A stretch of DNA of 64,000 bases from Limnanthes douglasii subsp. nivea. Taxonomy: Eukaryota > Streptophyta > Magnoliopsida > Brassicales > Limnanthaceae. A program made the position numbers and the translations under genes. This document shows, in pieces, positions 34,280-44,914 of this stretch. Location: assembly GCA_036936605.1 (NCBI GenBank), contig JAUPFV010000001.1:317270809-317334808 (forward strand), written 5' to 3'. Within the stretch, counting starts at the first letter, position 1. Each line of letters opens with the position of its first letter. Below the pieces are notes generated by a model that saw only the letters and a list, made by a program, of their open reading frames with translations, ran no database searches and was not told where the DNA came from.

Positions 34280-35180
34280 TTGAAGGAAATGGGCATCGCC
34301 ATGATATAAAGTCAGAAGATCATCCTTAAATAAAAGGTTAAAAATATTAAGTTTGTGGAGTTTTGAATATAATTTGAAGTTCATGTCACTAATTTTATCC
34401 TTAAAGATTACGGAGATGACTTGCATGACTAAGATAAAAAGGGAAATAAGAAAGATATATTATTGATAGATGTATTTTTTCTCATGGATTTTTCGATAAG
34501 GTCATTGTTGATATTAATATTGTAATAAGAGTGGGGAAGAGATGAATCAAACGATCTTGAATATCATCCATGAAAATAATGATATTAAAGATAATATGCC
34601 AACGAGAGGATCATTCTGGGATACATATTTGTTTTTGCCTAATCCAATTTAACCATTGGCCCCTTAAATAATAAGCCGATGAATCTTATAAAAAAACCTT
34701 CATAAGGTTAATCTTTAGGCCAATCTTGGTCTTTTCAATTCGTATGATAGCCTCTGAGTAATTATTGAGAGAGAAGGATGTTATCGAAGATGGTACGTCT
34801 AGGACAAAGATAGATTATGATTCGTTAATAAGGTATGGATCTGAGTCCTTAATTGTTTTTTGGTAAGAATTTTGGAACTGACCCGATGGGTCTGAAATAC
34901 GTAGTAGAATAAGAGAGGAATTTTAGGATGAGGGCAATATAGATTTTATTTCAAGCGATATAAAGGGATTCAGAATCAAAATATTTATAAACCCATTCAC
35001 AAAGATCATCTCCTCACTATTTTTTCTGGAAGATCTAAATAGCCTGACATTATAGTCATCTGGCCCAAACGCATTATTATTATCAATACAAAAGAATGTC
35101 TTCTTGATTTCCTTATTATTATCGAATGGATCATATGGGTTTTGTCTATGGGGTTGAATTTAGAGGTAATTGAAGAGGAA
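34280..35180 (-). pseudogene. LINE reverse transcriptase remnant
   Basis: Near 35050-35115 the text EIKKTFFCIDNNNAFGPDDY matches the LINE motif EI...LF.I...KAPGPDG. It is followed by EEMIFVNGFI, DPSGQFQNSYQKTIKDSDPY, and at 34690-34730 KIGLKINLMKVF, matching K..LK.DL.KAYD. The FADD box cannot be read. Stops are frequent. Confidence 0.65.
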
Positions 35181-35699
35181 ACTAGAGATAGTCTCGAGTA
35201 ACCCTGAGAGCTAATATAGCGCAGAAGGATATTGAAGTAGTCTAAAAAAACTTTAGCAACACCAAAGGAAAATTTTTTTAGGTCTTATCGAGCATTACTG
35301 ATAAAGATATTTTTATTACGTAAAATTTGAGTTTTAAGATTGCTGTGGATAAAAAATTATATTACGGTTTTCAAGATTAAGGTAAGATTCTATGGATTCA
35401 TAATGAAAAAATGACTTCTCAACTACACTAAAGAACATGTAAACTGATGAGGCTTCGACCTCTTTGAAGACAAGGAGAATGTCTAAGGGGTTGATGACTA
35501 AATTAGATTGGGTAGAGAAAATATCATTTTAGGTGTTTAGACATGCAAATACTATTTTTTAACTTGCGAATTTTCAGGAAACAAAGGTTATTTTATGTCA
35601 TACAAGTTTAAAATATATAATATTCATAATATGAGTAGTAAACAAGAGATTCAAACTAGTGGAAACGATATTTTTAAAATTGGAATGAGACTGACACAT

Positions 35700-36330
35700 A
35701 TTAAAAAAAAATCTCAAAGGTATTTTCCATACACGAAAGAGAGTCCAAGATTGAGAGTGGCCATAATATGGTTAAAGGTACGATGATGGGTATAATGGGA
35801 AATAAATATTGAAAAATAATCATCTCAATTATTTTTGGCTATAACACATTCAATTTTAATTGTGATGGATTTATTAGGTTGTTTATTAGACCAATAATAA
35901 TGGTAACCCAAAGCATATATATCAATGAGTTACCAATGATAGCAACAATTATTGAGTTCTTCAATAACAATATTCTCGAGATCAGAGGAACCAATGCAAT
36001 CCTCCGGCTTGTGGATTGTATTAAAATCCCAAAGGTCGATCTAGCGAATGCCCTGGTCAAGATCAGAAATGGCCCCTAGATCCAACTAAATAAGATATGG
36101 TCGGGCACATCGTTTATAACATAGATGACTGATAAATAAAAGGTGATAAGAGAGTTAAGACAATTAGATTTACAAAACAATAATAGGAGGAGGAAAATAC
36201 ACACATATATACATAATAGTAGATTCCAGACAATCCAAATCTAACAAATAAAATGTGATGCGTGGTTCGTAGTATAGTGCAAAAAATGACTATCGATATA
36301 ATAATGGAATCCGCCTTAGGCTCGCAAACC
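35700..36330 (-). pseudogene. LINE endonuclease remnant
   Basis: Across frames: RIWIVWN near 36235, GAISDLDQGIR, then LWDFNTIHKPEDCIGSSDLE (usual GDFN.I...EE..GG), YHYYWSNKQ (usual F.WSN) and IKIECVIAKN (usual KIDR.L.N). This is the AP-type endonuclease that nicks the target DNA; the catalytic set is damaged. Confidence 0.6.
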
Positions 36331-36350
36331 CTAGTTTTAAAAGACAAATA

Positions 36351-39100
36351 TGATAAATATTATTGATAGATATGATATCAAAAATGATTTTTTTATCGTA
36401 TTGGATCATTTAACCCAAAAATATTCTATAAAGAAATAATCACTAAAATTAATTAATAAAAATATCTAAAATGGGATCAAACGTTAGGTTAGATGAGGAT
36501 CATGTCATCCTTAACAACTTTGTTATCGACCGACTTCTTATACCCATGACAACTTCTGATGGAGGGGGAGTATAAAAATTAACCTCTTCATAACTAACAA
36601 CACACTTCATCTCCATATTAATGTCTGACTTCATCGTCAAATGAGGCCAATGATGATGGTTAGTAGAAGATTTTCAAGGACCGATACCAATGAATGACCT
36701 TTATTAAAACAAGCTATATAATTGATAGAAGTTATACCTAACAAGGATGGGCCAATGTGATGTGCAAGATACCTGGGTATGAGCTAGACTGGGCCATAAA
36801 GCCCAAAAGTAGTGAATATATTTTTTGGGTATGTATGGGTGAAGTTTGAGTGTATTGGATCATATATCGGTTTGGGTTGTTAAATTTTGAAGACTCCTAT
36901 GTAATTTAGGTTAGGTTGGGCTAGGAATAGAAATTTCTAGAGATCCAGAGTGAGGTAGGTAATTATTTGACGGGTTTGGGTATTGAGAGTTGCTTACATG
37001 TAAGGGATTGGGTTCATAGTCGAGTCTCAAAATCCTACATCAAACCAACAAGTATATACACTTTATAGTTCATGTGGCTCCCCTAATTATATGTTGGTCT
37101 AATAAAATGACTATTGATTACATTTAGATGTTTATTACAACATTTTGGATACTCTAAATATACATGAACGAGACACTTTAATTTATGATATCCTTATAAA
37201 TTTTCACTTCGATAATCTCATGTAATGAAATGTATCTACTAAAGTGTGAGATATATAAAAACTTTGTTTTTCATGCGCAATAATCCTACAATAATCACAT
37301 TAATAATTACCACATGAAATATTGACTTCTCATAGGGTGCAACATGGAAATGACACAAGCTCTTTATCATTATGGGTCCGTTTTTAACTGGTCTTACTGT
37401 ACTAAAGTTCAGATACTAAAATTTAAATTTAGTTCAAGAAATAAAAGCAAATCAATCATCGTATTACTTAACCAAAAAACATGTAGAAAACTAAAATCAG
37501 AATACAATCCAAAATTATACTGTAAAAACTACACTATAATCAAAATAGAAGTCCCATCGAATTTAAATACCATATAACCCAATGATACTCATGCTAGTAT
37601 TGTGTTTGCGAAATACTGAATATGGTAAAGCCTTAGTGGAAAATGATATTCAACAATGAAGTTTGTGTCGATGTTCTTAGCCTTTATATGGATATTCAAA
37701 ATTATCAATTTAACATATATGAACTTAATGTTTATGTGTTTAGACTTGCACGAGCCAATGTTGTTGTTCGAGAACATGATATTTTATCTACTGTAATTGT
37801 AAACTAGGAATGATGTTTAAATTCCTTAACTTTACGCAATCCCATGACAAAAAATTTGATCTATCATATATGGTTTAAAGCCTTAAATATAAGACATATT
37901 TAGTAACCATTATGAAGGTTATGATAAAAGTATGTTTCACACACTTCTACGAGATGATGCATCTACCTATAATGAATATATAACCAAATCTGGATCATGC
38001 ACCAGAATAACATATGATCTCTAAGTTATTTGATTTGTCCTGCGTTTAATTGTAACACTTAGTCTTCTTCACAAACCAGATGATCCTCTTGAATACCTTT
38101 CAATTCAAAACCCATGGATTGCTCAAGTAACTTGCAGTCTCTCATACTATAAATGGTATATTTGTTATGGTACACACTTGATCATACATAATTCTTCCAA
38201 CGACCAAAACGCATGAACATGTCTTTATGACCTGAATGTAAAAATCTGTTTTAAGTAATTGACTTAATGAGAACTTATCGCTTTTACCTATGGAGGTATC
38301 CGTAGATTTTTTGTCTTTCAAACTTCTACTAATGATGCATAGAATAAAATTTGATAGACCTATAGAATAAGTTCCCCAGTAAATGATGCTTTTCTGTTGA
38401 TATATTCAATATTAAGATATGCTTGCAATACTCTTTCTTGAATCTTAACACTTGCTTAAGTATCACTTTCTCTATGACATGACATCTCTTGATCTTTAAT
38501 GCTCACTAGTGAGAGTTTGTCTTTCAGAGAGTAATTAAATTTTTGTAAGGAACACTTTGCTTCACCCATCACATCTCTAACTTGACGTCTAAATCCCGCT
38601 GTATTTCCATCCTTTAGTATTTACGCACGAGTTATTTAATAATATTAATAGTATATTCTTAATGTATACCTTTTGTGAGTGTACCATCACATAAATGATA
38701 GAGAAATTTATAATTCAATGTTAGAGAAATTTGACATAAATAATTTTTGTGAGTGTATCATAAATATTAGTAGTATATGAATGTACCATCACAAAAAATC
38801 ACGACCTTATTAAATTTATAATTCAATACTTCTCAAAATTTTACTTAAAATACACTATATATTTTACAAATCTATTTTAATCATTCACCGGGCATGACTT
38901 GTTTTTCATTAGATTAGTATACAAAGAATTATATCCATGATGATCCTATACATTACAATTTACATGTACATGTAGTTAAAAATGGAGGATTGATGAGTAA
39001 TTTCAACACAAACATAAAAAACCAAACAAAACTTAAAAAAAGAAAGGTACATTATCTATCTACACATTACAATACCAATCTCATCACTTTTCTCTATCTA
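36351..39100. other. Intergenic AT-rich DNA upstream of the host gene
   Basis: No gene, LTR end or known domain recognised on either strand. The first few hundred bases may be the 5' part of the LINE. The last 200 bases would hold the proximal promoter of the gene at 39325. Confidence 0.3.
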
Positions 39101-39115
39101 CAACCTTTCCATAGA

Positions 39116-39123
39116 TATAAATA
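39116..39123 (+). promoter_or_regulatory. TATA box of the host gene
   Basis: TATAAATA in the context CATAGATATAAATACAAAC. Transcription would start around 39145-39155, giving a leader of about 175 bases. The leader is CT-rich near the start codon (for example TCTCTCTTCTTCTTCTTC), as in many plant genes. Confidence 0.65.
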
Positions 39124-39324
39124 CAAACTCTTCAGCTGAGTAACTTGTTTAACAGTACTTCCTCTCTATACTACACAACAATCACCACCACAAAGCTGAA
39201 CCAAAAAAGAAGGGTCCCTTTTTCTTCAAAAAACTATTCATTAGGGTTTTTCTCTTTCCACTTTCTCTCTCCTATCTTTTTTTGCTTTCTCTCTTCTTCT
39301 TCTTCATGGTGTTTTGAAACCTTC

Positions 39325-40312
39325 ATGGCAAGTATAGACACAACAATGTACAACAATTCATCCGAAAACCACCACCACCGTCACCAATACCAATATGCTC
39401 CGGCGAGTCCTAGAATATCGTTTTCTAACGATTTCGTTGAATCCCATCAAGAAAAAACCAGAAAAAACAACAGCCAGACAAGAACGGAACCACAAATCTC
39501 TTCAGATTTTGAGTTCTCTGTTTCGAACTACTGTATGATGCCAGCTGATGAGCTTTTCTCAAAAGGAAAGATTTTGCCTTTTAAAGAAAAGCAAAGGACT
39601 CTAAGAGAAGAGTTGCTTTGTGGTGATGATGGTGATACTGAGAATGGAGGCTTTTCACTCCGGCCACCGAAAAATGGTGGTGGTAGTTCTAGTTCAACAA
39701 GGTGGAGAGGGTTTTTAGGTCTTAGTAAGAGAAACCAAATCGGTTCACCCAAAAAACCAGTTGGTCAACCCAAAGGTGAGAGAAAAAAATCAAATCTTGT
39801 TCATGGGTCACAGAGTTATCTAAACCAGGGTCAAGAGGTAATTTTTTTTAAATAATTTATTTAACTAGCACTTCTGGGTATTTTATAAATTTTGGAAAAT
39901 CATAAAGTTTGACACTTCTCATTGTTTTGTTTCTAGAAATTACTTTGTACCTATGTCATAGTAAAGAAAAAAATGATTCTTTTTCTCATTTGGGTATTTT
40001 ATTACTCCTATATCAACATTTTATTTGCCCTTTTGGGTATTTTGAGTTTTTCTAAAATTCACTTGTTCTTAAGTCAGGAGAAATAGTTTTTTTTATTTTA
40101 ATTATAAAAAAGTTCTTTTTAGTACCTAAAAAGCCAAACTAGTCATTTCCAATTTAGGGTTTTTATCTTTACAAGTCATTTGTAGTTGTGTAAACTAAGG
40201 TCATTTTTTTTTCTGACTTTTTTTCTTACTAGTGTATTTATTAACATTTTGACAGGAATTTCAGAGTGATGAAGGTGGTTCAAATAGCAGAGACATGGAG
40301 ATTGGGATATAA
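39325..40312 (+). CDS. Uncharacterised plant protein, ADELF/KGKILP family, two exons
   Basis: Exon 1 runs 39325-39837 (171 codons) and exon 2 40256-40312 (18 codons plus TAA): 189 residues. I chose the ATG at 39325 because the frame upstream of it has no ATG and lies in the leader. Residues 1-24 are His/Asn-rich. Motifs follow: ASPRISFSNDF (27-37), DFEFSV (61-66), PADELFSKGKILPFKEK (73-89) and RWRGFLGLSKRN (127-138), then a basic Lys/Pro/Gly tail. There is no signal peptide or membrane segment. The order SPRISFS / DFEFS / ADELF-KGKILP is shared by a group of small plant proteins related to DUF1645 and MAKR-like proteins, whose role is poorly known. It is the only intact-looking gene here. Function is not assigned. 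Confidence 0.8.
39838..40255 (+). other. Intron of the host gene
   Basis: 418 bases, T-rich, donor CAAGAG|GTAATT and acceptor TTTTGACAG|GAATTT. It falls between codons (phase 0). If retained, translation would add five residues (VIFFK) and stop at 39853-39855, giving a slightly shorter protein of 176 residues. Confidence 0.75.
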
Positions 40313-41340
40313 TTATGTAGTTTTTTCGAGATTTTCTTGTTAAATTAGATGAGATTTAATCTGAAAAACCAAAAGAAAAAGTGAAACCGTAGAGCGAGGA
40401 GGATTCAGAATTGTTTGAAGCCTTTTGGTTTTGGTGTTGTTAGAGTTTTTGGGTATTTGTTGGAAGTTTGTTGTTTGGCTGTTTCTTGTAAAAAAGTGTC
40501 TGCAGTTTTTCTTGAGAAACTTCTGTCTTTGATGTGATTGCAAGGATCTTTTTTTATGCGCTCTATCTTTGACTTTGGATCTGTTCTTAACTCTATTTTT
40601 TTCTTAAAGAGAAGCAGTACTAGTTGTAGTAATACTTTATCTTCTTTTTTTAATTTTAAATGTCGTTGATATCTATTACCGATCAACGGCTATCTCCACC
40701 ACCAGTATCTGAAGTTGTTTTTAACCAACAAAACACAACTATATATCTCCACTAGTGTTTTGAAGCTTAAAATATTATCCTTTCCGATTAAACAAAAATA
40801 TTTTTTGAATTATTGTAAAATACAATTTTGCCACATCGAAACAATTTTTATCATTTCGTGTATTGTTTTAGTTATTTAAAATATAGGGTAGTTTTAGTGA
40901 AATTAAATAAATAAATGTAAAGTTACTTTTTATAAAATAAAAACTAATAACTGCCTCATTTATCAATTTAAAAAATATATTTTAAACATAAAGATATATA
41001 GGCGGTTCATAATTTTCAACAAAAATTACTAATCTATCTATAATAATGGTAATTGCTCTTTAACCCATAAAATCTATAAATACATTGAGTTATTAGAATT
41101 AGTGTGAACATTTAGTATATAATTTATTGTTGATGTAATATCCAGCAATGATCAGGTTGATATTCGTTATCTATTTGAGAGGACTATATGATTGTCCTGC
41201 CAATCTGTTTTAGCCTCGTCTATCCAGATGTCACTTAGCATACATAGTTAGTTCCCTAGATTTTGTTTTGTATTTAGATTTATTACCACCTTTTTTTAAA
41301 AACTTTTTTTAAAAATATCCTATTTTGTTGAAAAGAAAAA
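40313..41340. other. 3' untranslated region and AT-rich intergenic DNA
   Basis: The first 300 bases or so are GT/T-rich and likely form the gene's 3' untranslated region; no canonical AATAAA was found close by. Beyond about 40700 nothing is recognised. Confidence 0.35.
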
Positions 41341-42265
41341 AGTACAATTAACTTCAACGTCCGAACAGTAATAAAAAGTTATAGCAAAATGATAGCTTGA
41401 AACACTTAAGAATTGGCATTGCACTTGGATGAACATAAGCTTGCCTGAAAGTGACGCGATCTCTGTTGAGTGATGGATTTTGAGTAAAAATGTCAAGCTA
41501 GAAGGTAAGTCATAAGTTTTTCTGAAGGGTTTTTTCTGAAGGTGCCGAGCTTAAGCCAAATCATAGGCTTGCCCGAAAGTGTCAAACTTGAAGTTGATTT
41601 ATAGAAATGGAGTGAAAAATCTTAGCGATCTAATTATTAGGTTTTGATCGATATGTTTCGATTGTTAGCCTTGATTACTCTTTATTCGAGCCATTCATGT
41701 CATAACACATGTCAACCTCATCATAAGCTTATCAGAGCTCAACATTGTTGTATTTATGCCTCTTCGTACGCTTATGCGTGCAAACGATTGAGTTTCAACT
41801 CTTCACCTTACTACAAACTACATCAACAAGTAAAAGAGAATTTGAAGGGTCAAGTGTTACCTAAATAGCAACCAAGTTATTACTTTTGCATGTTCAAATA
41901 AATCGAAAAATAGAATTTTTATTATTTGGTAACCGATAAGTAGCGCATGAACCTTCGTGACCAACTTGAAACCGCTCTTGCTCCACCTCGAGACTGTAAC
42001 CAAAGAGCGTCGAGCTTGCCGACTCTAACCGAGCATCGTTGAGCATGCTAACAACAATATAGCCAACAACTCTTGCATTCTAAAGTCAATTCTTAAACTT
42101 CTTCGTCTGAGCCCTCATTGAACTCCTTACTACCCATATAAACATCTATTTTTGTAGAAAATATAATTATGGGAAAAAAAGATATAAAAAAGGTAAAATA
42201 ATGTTATGCATTAAAGAAAGTAGAATTAATTTCGGATTCTTCATATGAGAAAGTAGGGTTTATCA
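41341..42265 (-). repeat. Possible LTR of an unidentified element
   Basis: On the minus strand a purine tract CCAGGGGGGAGAAT (42266-42279) is followed by TGATAAACCCTACTTTC, the look of a polypurine tract and LTR start. The inner end of the LTR could not be located, and no matching second copy was found. The sequence 42280-42547 between this and the LTR of G contains one short frame (42204-42443, minus) with no known domain. Confidence 0.3.
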
Positions 42266-42547
42266 ATTCTCCCCCCTGGATGAAAAGGGTGGATTTGGCT
42301 TGCAACAGATTGAAAATCCAAGCAACGCTATAGAGTGTTAGACATGTCCTACAATTATAAGAATAAAGTGTAAGAGTCATACTTCTCAAAGTCATACACC
42401 CCAATATCACTCTTCCTAAGATAGTTATCCTCAAGATAACCATCGCTTATGCGCCATACAAAACCATGAATCTATGGACAAACAATCTCATGTCGGATGA
42501 TCCACTCATGCTACTCAGCGCCAAAGACTTCAGCAAGGAAATATGAT

Positions 42548-42887
42548 GTTGGGTGATGAGGTTTAATTTTGCTATAGTAAATTGCTAAGGAAAAATTCTA
42601 GAGAGAGAAAATGCTTAAGAGTTTTTAGAGAGAGAAAACACAAGTACAGATGAGTTTCAAAGTAAAAGTGTTCAACCCTTTTATTGGAGTAGTCTGGTCC
42701 TTTATATAGGAATCTGTTACAAAAGTGGACTAATTGCCGTTTAGTCCTTACAAATTATACAAAGCTACAATTGTCTCATAAAATTTACACCATTCACAAA
42801 TTAAGGACAAAACTTACACTAATTACAATTAAGTCCCTGAATTTACATTATTTACAAATTAATCCTTAAAAACCTATTTCCATATCA
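42548..42887 (-). repeat. Probable 3' LTR of element G
   Basis: In element orientation it starts TGATATGGAAATAGG right after the purine tract and may end CTCATCACCCAACA (340 bp). TATATAAAGGACC near 42710-42722 is a possible promoter. Only one copy is in the window, so the ends are inferred from TG/CA and the tract. Confidence 0.5.
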
Positions 42888-42902
42888 GAAGCCCCCCTAG
42901 TT
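42888..42902 (-). other. Polypurine tract of element G
   Basis: Minus strand AACTAGGGGGGCTTC immediately before TGATATGG. It primes plus-strand DNA synthesis and marks the LTR boundary. Confidence 0.55.
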
Positions 42903-43398
42903 CCCATGTGAGTAAATGAATGAGAACTAGAAAGTCTTCAAAACTGTTTGTCTTCGAATCGTCAACCTGTCATGAATGAAAAAACAACTATTCAAAGCCA
43001 TTGTCTTCGAATAACCAACCTGCCATGAATAAAAAAATAACTATTCAAATCCATTAGCTTAATCTATTATTCGAAGCATACATACAATATAAATGCTATA
43101 AAATCTTAAAAACATATTCGAACCAATAGACAAATAATCTTCGAATAGTAACCAAAGGGATCGATGTAATCACTTATCATTTCGAAGCGATGTAATTACT
43201 TCTTTTAAAAAATTCCCTTGACGTATTATGTAGATAGACCATCCTCGAATGTAAAAGTTACATGTGTAACAGTTATATTCATCGTGACCCAAGTAATTTA
43301 ACCTAACATGTGTCGAACATCTAACCCACCCAGCGATTCATATTCCAACCTATCACCAAGTGGGTCTCTCCATCTTCACACGTCTTCACTTATTTTAG

Positions 43399-43406
43399 TA
43401 TAAATA
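43399..43406 (+). promoter_or_regulatory. TATA box for the antisense gene of element G
   Basis: TATAAATA in TTTTAGTATAAATACCACAT, 166 bases before the ATG at 43572 and followed by a CT/A-rich leader. It is on the strand opposite to pol, suggesting that the extra gene is transcribed on its own. Confidence 0.5.
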
Positions 43407-44046
43407 CCACATATCTCTCATTTCAACTCTCTTCACACAAAAACCACTTTAGAGAGAAGTTAGAGTTTTTGGCTACCTTCATCTGCTCCTCCCATATTCC
43501 TAGAATTCTCACCGCAAAGCTCGAATTTTCCGATCAACCTTCATCTTCTTTGATCAACCCATACCTGGTTTATGGGAAAGAAACTAATAACCAAAAAGTC
43601 GAAGGCCATTCTTCCCAAAACACCAGAATCCTCTGATACTGACAGTAACCTAGTGTTCGGATCTTACGATTATTTTTATATAACGCAAAGAGCCGAAGAA
43701 TACCGAAGAGCAGGGTTAATTCGAGGTGGTCCAATCGGAACTACAACTGAGACATTTTATTACGGTAATTTTGATCCTACCAAATTCCCAAAGCTTTCTC
43801 CTTCTCCCAGAATCGAAGAACAAACGTCATCTAGAATCTCAGGCCCTAAAATACCTCGAACTTCCTCAACTCAAAGTAGAGTTTCTCCTTTGAAATTGAA
43901 AACAAATAACCCTTCTTAAAAAAGATCTTCTTTAACCAAACCAAGAAAGACCTTCATCACCATGGGAGATGAATCAGCAATCATCCGAACTCCCTCTCCT
44001 TCAAAAACCACTACTAACGATCCTCCTCTGAGAAAAATGATGTAAG

Positions 44047-44134
44047 AGGCAGTTTGAACTGCTAAACCTCTTACAGAAACAATTATTTCAAGGCAGTTCG
44101 AACTGCTAACCCTCTTACAGAAATAATTATTTCA
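44047..44134 (+). repeat. 44-bp tandem duplication in the antisense gene
   Basis: 44047-44090 and 44091-44134 share AGGCAGTTTGAACTGCTAAA-like starts and AATTATTTCA ends with four differences. The unit length is not a multiple of three, so the duplication shifts the frame. Confidence 0.9.
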
Positions 44135-44833
44135 ACTTCTCAAGACCCTCGAGAAGAAACTTCCAAAGCCAACGAAGCTGAGTAGGAGGCTACGAAAACT
44201 GATGTTGAAGCTGAATCTCAAGAAGAGGCTGACATTTTCTCCATTTCTGAAGAGGAAAGAGAAAAAATTGGGAGGAATCTAAGAAACCTCGAAAGCAAGT
44301 ATATTATCGCCTTGAAGAAGGTTCGATATATATACTACAGAGAAAGTTAAGCCTCTTCCCTTAAGAAGCAATGGGGAATGGGGGAAAACATAACCTTCGA
44401 CTGCCAAAATAAGGAGAAACTCCCCTCGTCTGCAAGGATGATGGACTACTGGTATACCCAGAAATCATCAACCGGGGTCTTTGATTTCTACTTGATCCGA
44501 TGATCGTAGAGTACTTTGAAGTCCTCAGTTTATGCCCTACCCAGGTTGCACCGAATCAATGGTTCACCCTCATGTCGGTAATCATGGCATCCCGCCTATC
44601 CAAAATATCGATCAACATTAAAGACTTCATTTCACTGATTCAGCTTTCAAAAGGTCTGAAGCTTCCATTCTATTACCTCATATTGATGGATGACCTCAAG
44701 ATCATCGACGATCTTCTGGAGGATGATAAATTTTGGAAACAAATACTTGTTTTCATATCTGGGGCTTGGGAAAATGGCAAGGCAATTTCCGAAGAAAACC
44801 CTTTGAAATTAACTCTGGTTTGGAGAAGTAATC

Positions 44834-44914
44834 GTAAGTTCCTCAAAATTTTACATTTTAATACAATTTTTTATTTTCTTATCTTTAACATTTTATCTTG
44901 TTGACTTATACTAG
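44834..44914 (+). other. Probable intron in the antisense gene
   Basis: Strong donor AATC|GTAAGTT and acceptor CTTATACTAG|AAATTT, 81 bases, 75-80% A+T. Splicing joins RSN to QILKRYSTFQEAAKDIFQ in one frame, while unspliced reading runs into a hydrophobic, noncoding-looking tail and a stop at 44902-44904. Confidence 0.55.

Larger units (their letters stand above)
32040..36350 (-). mobile_element. Decayed L1-type LINE
   Basis: Read on the minus strand, remnants come in the order AP-like endonuclease, reverse transcriptase, RT C-terminal/zinc region and RNase H. This is the ORF2 layout of plant L1-clade LINEs. Between the named domains, near 33780-33840, the text FVWHKVTLSAQVTDLGILDL matches the LINE motif W..V..P...GGLGI..L. 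All frames are short and broken. ORF1, target duplications and a clear tail were not found. Confidence 0.7.

Noticed and set aside
36351..39100. Short frames of 60-80 residues upstream of the host gene
   Set aside because: AT-rich chance frames with no motif, no consistent codon use and no splice support.
39145..39324. Upstream extension of the host gene frame
   Set aside because: The frame is open but begins without an ATG (TTG only) and its translation is low-complexity Ser/Phe from a CT-rich leader.
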